64,000 nucleotides of DNA from Pseudomonas putida. GTDB taxonomy: Bacteria; Pseudomonadota; Gammaproteobacteria; Pseudomonadales; Pseudomonadaceae. A program made the position numbers and the translations under genes. Within the stretch, counting starts at the first letter, position 1, and each line of letters starts with the position of its first letter. This document shows positions 58,308-64,000 of the stretch, in pieces. The stretch covers positions 248,001 to 312,000 of the forward strand of contig NZ_SMTE01000008.1 in assembly GCF_004357765.1 (NCBI RefSeq). The letters run 5' to 3'. Under the pieces are notes generated by a model that had not been told where the DNA came from, made no database searches, and worked only from the letters and a program-made list of their open reading frames with translations.

Positions 58308-59171
58308 TCAGTGCTGGAGGAAGTCCAGTACCAGGCGGTTGAAGGTCTCGGCGTGTTCCCACTGGGCCCAGTGGCCGCAGTTGTTGAACACGTGCAGTTC
58401 GGAATTGGCGATACCGGCGATCAGGCGCAGGCCGACGTCCATCGGCACGAAACGGTCGTTGCGGCCCCAGACCACCAGGGTCTTGGCCTTGATCTCGCCC
58501 AGGCGTGCAGCGAAGTCGGGGAACTGCTTGGGGTTGGCGGCCAGGCTGGCGACGAAGTTGTCGAGGTGGTCGCGGCGACTGAGCATGTTGTCCAGGCGGG
58601 TCTGGAACAGCGCCTCGGTGAGGTCGCTGGGGTCGTAGACGAAGACGTTCATCATCTTCTTCAGATTGTCGATGGTGGGCTCGCGGTACAGGGCGTTGAT
58701 CAGCTTGATGCCCTCGGTGGGCATCGGCACGAACGGGCTCACGCCACCGGTGCCGCCGCCCATCAGCACCAGTTTGCCGACGCGCTCGGGGTAGCTCAGG
58801 GCAAAGGCCACTGCGCTGTGGCCGCCCATGGAGTTGCCGAGGATGTGCACGCGTTCGAGGCCCAGCACACCGAGCAGGCCCTTGAGGGCGGTGGCGTTAA
58901 GGTCCGAGCGAGAGCCACGGCAGACGATCGGGTCGCTCTTGCTCCAGCCTGGGCAGTCCATCAAGACCACGCGGTAACCGGCGGCCAGCAGTGGTTCGAT
59001 ATTGCGGTTGAAGTTGGCCCAGCCACTGGCCCCCGGGCCGGAGCCATGGAGCATGACCACGGTCTCGGCACCTTCGCCAAGGTCGTTGTAGTGCACCTGC
59101 AGATCGAGCTCGCCTTCGCGGACACGGGCAAATCGGCTGCTGGCGGCTTCGCTGATGGAAATGCTGGTCAT
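58308..59171 (-). CDS. mhpC: 2-hydroxy-6-oxonona-2,4-dienedioate hydrolase
   Basis: A C-C bond hydrolase that splits the ring-cleavage product to succinate and 2-hydroxypentadienoate. At 287 residues it has the oxyanion region [15 protein letters not shown], nucleophile elbow GNSMGG, Asp in [10 protein letters not shown] and His in [10 protein letters not shown]. The ATG at 59171 follows GGAGG by about ten bases; it lies 19 bp after mhpB. Confidence 0.96.
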   Translation of the reverse strand: MTSISISEAASSRFARVREGELDLQVHYNDLGEGAETVVMLHGSGPGASGWANFNRNIEPLLAAGYRVVLMDCPGWSKSDPIVCRGSRSDLNATALKGLLGVLGLERVHILGNSMGGHSAVAFALSYPERVGKLVLMGGGTGGVSPFVPMPTEGIKLINALYREPTIDNLKKMMNVFVYDPSDLTEALFQTRLDNMLSRRDHLDNFVASLAANPKQFPDFAARLGEIKAKTLVVWGRNDRFVPMDVGLRLIAGIANSELHVFNNCGHWAQWEHAETFNRLVLDFLQH

Positions 59172-59190
59172 GATGGAAGTCCTCCGGTCA

Positions 59191-60135
59191 TCAAATAAGG
59201 GAATGGGCGCTGAGCGAGCCAAAACCTGCGATCCACTCGGGGATCGGCCGGTAATAGCGCTCGCTGGTCTGGTAGTCGCCGTAGGCAGCGAGCGCGGCGA
59301 AGGCCGCTACCCAGGTCTTGACCTCGTGGGTCGATTTGCCGGCCAGGGCCGACAGGTCGGCGTTGGCCATGACGTCGAGCTCTTCGAAACGGCGCTGTTC
59401 GAGCAGGTCGAGGAAGTGGTTGTCCCAGGCCGGGTTGAGCGGGTGCAGGCTGTGCTGGTCACGCACGAAACCTTCGGCGGCGCTGATCACCCGTTGCTGA
59501 CGGGCCTGGCGCTCGTTGGTCGGTAAGTCACGGCCGCTGCCCATCAGGCGATCGGCCATGCGCGCATCGACATGGGCCAGCTCTGGCACCGGCGGCTGGT
59601 GCGACAGGCCGCCAGAACCGAGAAACAACACGCGTTTGCCGGTGCTGCGGGCGAAGCGACCAACGGCCTCACCGAGCAGCCGGGCGCGGGCGAAGCCGGG
59701 CAGCGGTACCGCGACGCTGTTGATGAACACCGGAATCACCGGCTTGTGCGCCAGGCCGCCAAGCAGGTACTCCAGCGGCTGGGCAAAGCCGTGGTCGACC
59801 TGCATGCGGTACGACACTGCAGCGTCCACACCCGCCTCGAGCACCGCGCCGGCACAGGCCTCGGCCAGCTCGCGGGGCACGTCGAGCGGGCCGGCGGCGC
59901 TCTGGAAATCGCCGATGGCGGTGGCGCCCATGCCGATGCAAAAAGCCGGCATGACGTCATAGAAGAAGCCGTTGTAATGGTCCGGGGCAAACAGCACCAC
60001 CAGCTCGGGGTCGAATGCAGCGATGCGCGCGCGAGCCGCGCCGATCACTTCGTCGACCTCGGCCAGTACCGCTTGCGGCGGATCGACGTAACCTACCAAC
60101 GGGGTATGGGACAGGCAGTGCAGATAGGCGCTCAT
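59191..60135 (-). CDS. mhpB: 2,3-dihydroxyphenylpropionate 1,2-dioxygenase
   Basis: An Fe(II) extradiol dioxygenase of the LigB type that cleaves the aromatic ring. The 314-residue length equals the E. coli enzyme. Catalytic His115 (QVDHGFAQP) and His179 (GGLSHQPP) are present, with [12 protein letters not shown] near the metal. The ATG lies one base after the mhpA stop. Confidence 0.96.
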   Translation of the reverse strand: MSAYLHCLSHTPLVGYVDPPQAVLAEVDEVIGAARARIAAFDPELVVLFAPDHYNGFFYDVMPAFCIGMGATAIGDFQSAAGPLDVPRELAEACAGAVLEAGVDAAVSYRMQVDHGFAQPLEYLLGGLAHKPVIPVFINSVAVPLPGFARARLLGEAVGRFARSTGKRVLFLGSGGLSHQPPVPELAHVDARMADRLMGSGRDLPTNERQARQQRVISAAEGFVRDQHSLHPLNPAWDNHFLDLLEQRRFEELDVMANADLSALAGKSTHEVKTWVAAFAALAAYGDYQTSERYYRPIPEWIAGFGSLSAHSLI

Positions 60136-60136
60136 C

Positions 60137-61804
60137 TCACGCCACCTTCGATGCCAGGGGCACCTGTGCGCCTGACAGTGGCTGGGCAGCCAAGGCGCGC
60201 AGCAAGGTATCGCTGGCCTGACCGATGGTTTGCGGGATGGCCACCGCGCCGACGAAGCGGTCCGGACGCAGCAGCGCAATGGATACCGGGTAGCGACCGA
60301 ACCACTCCTTCAGACGACCCGTGCAGTCGCCCACGCGAATCACCCCATCCGGCACCTCGCGACCGGCCTTGAGTTGCACGTCCGGCACCACCTGGATGAA
60401 GCAGGCCCCCAGCGCACGCCAGGCTTGCTCCTGGGCGGCACTCAGCCCCCAGAGCGGATCGTTGCCCCAGGCGATGAAGGCGAACTGGCTGCCGATGACG
60501 TCATCGAGCAGGCGGATTTCACCCGATTCGGTGAGTACCTTGGGCTGGATGAACATGCGCCCGACCGCTGTGGTCTTGCTGTCCGCGGCGGCGACCAGCG
60601 CCCCCTTGGTGTACTGGGGCATGGGTTTGAAACGCATTTCCAGGAAGTAGCGCTTGACCGCCGGCAGGTAGTTCAGTGCCCAGGAAATGCCATCGCGCAG
60701 CGCGCCCTGCCAGCGTTTGGGCGGCGCCAATACATGGCCGGCCAGCACCGACAGGTCGATCATCGCCTTGGCGTGGTCGCGGCGCTCCTGCTCATAGGTA
60801 TCGAGCAGCGCTTCGCCGGCCAGGCCCTTGACCACCAGGGCCAGCTTCCAGCCCAGGTTGCTGGCGTCACGCATACCGCTGTTGTAACCCTGGCCCTGCC
60901 AGACCGGCATGATGTGCGCTGCATCGCCGGCCAGCAGCACCCGCTTGACCCGGAAGCGGCCGGCCAGACGGGCATTGTGGGTGTACACGCGCCTGCGGAT
61001 CAGCTCGACCCGGTCGGGGTCGGGCAGCACCTTGGTCAGCAGCTTGCGCAGGTTCTCCGGCTTGCCCAGCTCCTGCTCGGTCTCACCCGGCATCACCATG
61101 AACTCGAAGCGTCGTACGCCATGGGGCAGCGCCGCCGATACGTAGGGGCGCACCGGGTCGCAGCACAGGTACACGTTGGGAGTGCCCAGCGGGTCGTTGG
61201 CGATGTCGATGACAATCCACTGGTTGGGGGCGGTCTTGCCCTCGAAAGAAATGTCCAAGGTACGACGGATCAGGCTGTTGCCACCGTCGCAAGCCACCAG
61301 GTAGCGCGCCCGCACGGTTTCCTGACGACCGTCCGGAGCCGTCATCTGCAGGCTCACGCCCTCGTCGTCCTGCTGGAACTGCACCACGTCTCGGGAGAAC
61401 AGCGTGCGGACATGGGCGAAGCGTTCCAGGCCTCGGTGCAGCACGGCATCGACCTGCGGTTGGATGAACGCATTGCGGCGCGACCAACCGAACTCGTCAG
61501 TGGTCGGCTGGATATCGGCGAAGCAGCGACCCTTGGGCGTGAGAAAGCGCATGGCGTGCCACGGCGTGGTGTGCGGCAACACCTGCTCGACCAGACCGAT
61601 GGCCTGCATGGTGCGCAACGACTCGTCATCGATGCCGATGGCGCGTGGGTAGTCGATCAGCTGGTCGAGCTTCTCGATCTGCAGCACCTTTACGCCAGCC
61701 TGGCCGAGATAGTTGGCGATGGCCAACCCCACGGGGCCGGCACCGATGATCACCACGTCTGCGGTGTAGTCGGCCTGGATGTGATCTGGATGCGGCTTGT
61801 TCAT
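60137..61804 (-). CDS. mhpA: 3-(3-hydroxyphenyl)propionate hydroxylase
   Basis: A flavin monooxygenase that hydroxylates 3-(3-hydroxyphenyl)propionate (NADH, O2) to the 2,3-diol. The 555-residue protein has the FAD motif [18 protein letters not shown] and [18 protein letters not shown]. The ATG at 61804 has GAGGATC about eight bases upstream. It is the first enzyme gene of the operon, with a long 5' leader (about 235 nt). Confidence 0.96.
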   Translation of the reverse strand: MNKPHPDHIQADYTADVVIIGAGPVGLAIANYLGQAGVKVLQIEKLDQLIDYPRAIGIDDESLRTMQAIGLVEQVLPHTTPWHAMRFLTPKGRCFADIQPTTDEFGWSRRNAFIQPQVDAVLHRGLERFAHVRTLFSRDVVQFQQDDEGVSLQMTAPDGRQETVRARYLVACDGGNSLIRRTLDISFEGKTAPNQWIVIDIANDPLGTPNVYLCCDPVRPYVSAALPHGVRRFEFMVMPGETEQELGKPENLRKLLTKVLPDPDRVELIRRRVYTHNARLAGRFRVKRVLLAGDAAHIMPVWQGQGYNSGMRDASNLGWKLALVVKGLAGEALLDTYEQERRDHAKAMIDLSVLAGHVLAPPKRWQGALRDGISWALNYLPAVKRYFLEMRFKPMPQYTKGALVAAADSKTTAVGRMFIQPKVLTESGEIRLLDDVIGSQFAFIAWGNDPLWGLSAAQEQAWRALGACFIQVVPDVQLKAGREVPDGVIRVGDCTGRLKEWFGRYPVSIALLRPDRFVGAVAIPQTIGQASDTLLRALAAQPLSGAQVPLASKVA

Positions 61805-61918
61805 TGTTGTGATCCTCGACACTGCCCTCGGCGGCCCGGAAGGTTTCCAGGCAAGCCGCGACCGTCCTCGCGCAGGCAGGCGCAAGGGGGATGAACGGGC
61901 GTTTTGACTGGTACGGGT

Positions 61919-62005
61919 CTAGCGGAATGTCGCTACGCTTCGCGGGGCAAAGACGCGGGCGATGGATGCAGGTAGGGATGTCGCGTGCAGGCAGGCATGG
62001 CGCAT
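61919..62005 (-). CDS. Possible 28-aa leader ORF upstream of mhpA
   Basis: ATG at 62005 is preceded by AGGGGA at a normal distance and reads MRHACLHATSLPASIARVF and on to a TAG stop at 61919. It lies wholly in the mhpA leader. The peptide has no recognised features. It may be a regulatory upstream ORF or chance. Confidence 0.3.
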   Translation of the reverse strand: MRHACLHATSLPASIARVFAPRSVATFR

Positions 62006-62045
62006 GGTGTATTCCCCTGTCAGGGCGTTTGTAGTTGTTGTGGCG

Positions 62046-62051
62046 AGTATA
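62046..62051 (-). promoter_or_regulatory. Candidate mhpA promoter -10 (TATACT)
   Basis: TATACT on the minus strand predicts a start near 62039. The corresponding -35, TGTAGG at 62069-62074, is poor, which fits an activator-dependent promoter. Confidence 0.5.
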
Positions 62052-62070
62052 GGAATGGCGCCAATTGCCC

Positions 62071-62076
62071 TACAAT
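62071..62076 (+). promoter_or_regulatory. Candidate mhpR -10 (TACAAT)
   Basis: TACAAT on the plus strand would start mhpR transcription near 62083, about 50 bases before the GTG. It overlaps the -35 zone of the opposing mhpA promoter, and the GTGCAC site would lie just downstream of the start. Confidence 0.35.
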
Positions 62077-62091
62077 GAAAAACAGCGTCAG

Positions 62092-62108
62092 CGTGCACTT
62101 AGTGCACA
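62092..62108. promoter_or_regulatory. MhpR operator candidate
   Basis: CGTGCACTTAGTGCACA, a near-palindrome of GTGCAC arms. From memory the E. coli MhpR site is GGTGCACCTGGTGCACA, which matches at 14 of 17 positions. It is centred about 61 bases upstream of the predicted mhpA start, as expected for an activator. Confidence 0.7.
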
Positions 62109-62131
62109 TCATTGTTTTTTAAGGTTTTTTA

Positions 62132-62953
62132 GTGAACAAAGATCGAGACTCCGACTACAAGACCGTGCGCGGCCTGAGCCGTGGCCTGACCCTGCTCAAC
62201 ACCTTGAACCGGCTGGACGGGGGTGCCAGCCCAACGCGCCTGGCCGAGCTCACCGGCTTGCACCGCACGACCGTCCGGCGCCTGCTCGAGACCTTGCAGG
62301 ACGAGGGCTACGTGCGCCGCAGCGAATCCGACGACAGCTTTCGCCTGGCACTGAAGGTGCGTGAACTGAGCGAGGGCTTTCGCGATGAACAGTGGATTTC
62401 CGCCATCGCCGCCCCCTTGCTGGGCGACCTCTTGCAGCAGGTGGTCTGGCCCACCGACATCTGCACCCTGGAAGTCGACGAGATGGTGGTCCGCGAAACC
62501 ACCCACCGCTTCAGCCGCCTGTCCTTCCACCGCTCGATGGTCGGCCGCCGTCTGCCGGTGCTGCAGACCGCCACCGGGATGGCCTACCTGGCGTTTTGCG
62601 GCGAGGCCGAGCGCGAGCAGATCCTCACGCTACTGGCGACCCGCGAGGAGCCTGAATACCACCTGGCGCGTGACCGTCTGGCCCTCGACAACCTCCTGCG
62701 CAAAGCCCGCCACCGCGGTTATGGCGAGAACTACATGGGCTGGAACCGCGAGGCCAGCATCGCGTCCATCGCCGTGCCCCTGTACGACCATGATCAGCAG
62801 CGCCTGCTGGGGTGCGTCAGCTTGATCTACATCGCCAAGGCAATGACCATCGAACAGGCTGCCGAGCGCTACCTGCCGGCCCTGCAGGCATTTGCCCTAC
62901 AGGTTCGGCAAAACCTGGGCGCCGATCATTCGCCGCCGCCGGGGATATCGTGA
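62132..62953 (+). CDS. mhpR: IclR-family activator MhpR
   Basis: A 273-residue IclR-type regulator with an N-terminal winged helix (LAELTGLHRTTVRRLLETLQDEGYV) and a C-terminal effector-binding domain. It should activate mhpA-F in response to 3-(3-hydroxyphenyl)propionate. The start is GTG at 62132, with AAGG nine bases upstream. Divergent from mhpA. Confidence 0.93.
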   Translation: MNKDRDSDYKTVRGLSRGLTLLNTLNRLDGGASPTRLAELTGLHRTTVRRLLETLQDEGYVRRSESDDSFRLALKVRELSEGFRDEQWISAIAAPLLGDLLQQVVWPTDICTLEVDEMVVRETTHRFSRLSFHRSMVGRRLPVLQTATGMAYLAFCGEAEREQILTLLATREEPEYHLARDRLALDNLLRKARHRGYGENYMGWNREASIASIAVPLYDHDQQRLLGCVSLIYIAKAMTIEQAAERYLPALQAFALQVRQNLGADHSPPPGIS

Positions 62954-63020
62954 CAGAATGCCCGGCATCGGCTGGCGCAATCGCCTGGCCCACTCCATTT
63001 TCAGCGAATACCGAAGCTCC

Positions 63021-64000
63021 ATGCGAAAACTCCTGGCAAGCGCCCTGGCGCTGGTGATGATCGCCGCCGCGTGCGGCTACGGCTTCTGGACCCAGCAGCG
63101 CCCGGAAGGCCACTACCTATCCGACCTGCGCATCGCCGTGGCGCTCAATCATGGCGTACCGGGCGAGCGCGGCAACCTGCTGGGGGTTGAGCCCCTGCTC
63201 TACCCCAGCGACTACCAGAACCTGCAACGCCTGCACCGCAAGCTCGCTGCCTACCTTGAACAGGCGCGCGCGCAAGGACTGGTGGGACCGCGCACGGTGG
63301 TGGTACTGCCAGAACACATCGGCACCTGGTTATGGGCCAGGGGCGAGAAGAAAGAGCTGTACCAGGCCACCCAGAGTCGCGAGGCGCTGCAATGGCTGGA
63401 GCTGAGCAACCCGCTGCGCTATGGCTTGGCGATGCTCGGCGCCAGTGGTGACGATCGCCGCGCCGATGCCCACTTGCGCATGAAGGCGCAACAGATGGCC
63501 AGCGACTACCAGCAGTTGTTCGGCGGCCTGGCCAGAGAGTTCGGCGTGACCCTCGTAGCGGGCTCCATCGTCCTGCCTGCGCCATATGTCGAAGAGGGCG
63601 TGCTGCACGCCGGCAGCGGCCCGCTGTTCAACAGCAGCCTGGTCTTCGCCGGCGACGGCTCGTTGCTCGGCCAGCCTCAGCACCAGCAGTTTCCGGAAAG
63701 CGAAACGCGCCGCTACATCCATGCCGGCCACCAGCACCCCTTGCAAGTCATCGATACACCGGCCGGGCGCTTGGGCGTGCTGGTCGGCAGCGACAGCTGG
63801 TACCCGCAGAACCAGCAGCAACTGGCCAAGCAATCCGTGCAGTTGATCGCCAACCCGGTGTTTCTCAGCGGCAAGGACAGCTGGCAGGCGCCCTGGCGCG
63901 GCAACCGTCACCAGGAGGCCGCTGCGCGCCTGGACGTACAACGCGGCGAGGTCAGCGAGCGCACCGCCTGGGAGCGATTGACCCAGCCGGCTTCGGCCGA
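63021..64000 (+). CDS. Nitrilase-fold membrane-anchored protein, active site degenerate (3' end cut)
   Basis: At least 326 residues, open at the window edge. The N-terminus MRKLLASALALVMIAAACGYGF looks like a membrane anchor or signal peptide. A carbon-nitrogen hydrolase domain follows (VVLPEHIGTW with Glu98; GSLLGQPQHQQFPES; LGVLVGSDSWYPQN). The position of the catalytic Cys is Gly256 and no Lys lies in the expected strand, so it is probably not a classical amidase. A start at 62958 would add 21 residues. Confidence 0.8.
   Translation, partial: MRKLLASALALVMIAAACGYGFWTQQRPEGHYLSDLRIAVALNHGVPGERGNLLGVEPLLYPSDYQNLQRLHRKLAAYLEQARAQGLVGPRTVVVLPEHIGTWLWARGEKKELYQATQSREALQWLELSNPLRYGLAMLGASGDDRRADAHLRMKAQQMASDYQQLFGGLAREFGVTLVAGSIVLPAPYVEEGVLHAGSGPLFNSSLVFAGDGSLLGQPQHQQFPESETRRYIHAGHQHPLQVIDTPAGRLGVLVGSDSWYPQNQQQLAKQSVQLIANPVFLSGKDSWQAPWRGNRHQEAAARLDVQRGEVSERTAWERLTQPASA

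Noticed and set aside
60230-61894. Open frame of 554 codons on the plus strand
   Set aside because: Antisense to mhpA, which has full flavoprotein motifs.

Overview
This window looks like the chromosome of a fluorescent pseudomonad of the Pseudomonas putida group. The evidence is the high GC content, the rraA-cmaX-cfrX-cmpX-sigX gene order, a 180-kDa NAD-glutamate dehydrogenase, the ppsA/PSRP divergent pair, OprD-type porins, and a REP inverted pair of the type common in P. putida. The species cannot be fixed from this window alone. The window starts inside sigX and ends inside a nitrilase-fold gene; every other protein gene appears complete.

Layout. 1-4.5 kb (minus): the end of the cell-envelope-stress locus (rraA, cmaX, cfrX, cmpX, sigX) and an alpha/beta hydrolase. 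4.5-8 kb: ppsA (minus), ended by a clear rho-independent terminator, diverging from its regulator PSRP (plus). 8-13 kb: gdhB (minus). 13-15 kb: a small unknown gene and a DUF2235 phospholipase-like gene. 15-22 kb (plus): an overlapping MoxR / DUF58 / DUF4381 / BatA / BatB-TPR / BatD operon. 22-27.5 kb (plus): sbcD-sbcC-GST. 27.5-40 kb (mostly minus): a tiny exported protein, an exported lactonase, an MMPL/RND transporter with a Ycf48-like partner, pepN, DUF2797-DUF1315, rhomboid-phosphoesterase-nadK, then DUF1853 (plus). 40-47.8 kb: cytochrome b561, a D-cysteine desulfhydrase-like gene, fadH, and a TAXI-TRAP transporter operon with DUF1850. 47.8-52.8 kb: a BCCT transporter, NhaA and a ClC protein, which together look like ion and osmotic homeostasis. 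52.8-63 kb: a complete 3-(3-hydroxyphenyl)propionate catabolic cluster (minus: mhpA-B-C-D-F-E, REP pair, mhpT, oprD) with divergent mhpR. 63 kb to the end: a truncated nitrilase-fold protein.

How the genes work together. MhpA hydroxylates the aromatic acid, MhpB cleaves the ring, MhpC hydrolyses the product, and MhpD-E-F convert the C5 fragment to pyruvate and acetyl-CoA. OprD and MhpT probably carry the substrate over the outer and inner membranes. MhpR probably controls this from a GTGCAC-type inverted repeat that closely resembles the E. coli MhpR operator. PSRP should switch PpsA on and off by phosphorylation. MoxR and the Bat proteins form a chaperone/VWA envelope system whose second VWA protein has lost the usual metal-site residues.

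I see no CRISPR array, tRNA, rRNA, insertion sequence or prophage. The most interesting unexplained items are two poorly described families with nuclease-like motifs (DUF2797 and DUF1853), the non-canonical BatB, the active-site-deficient nitrilase homologue at the right edge, the orphan Ycf48/RND pair, a three-copy palindromic repeat, and the long mhpA leader with its small ORF.
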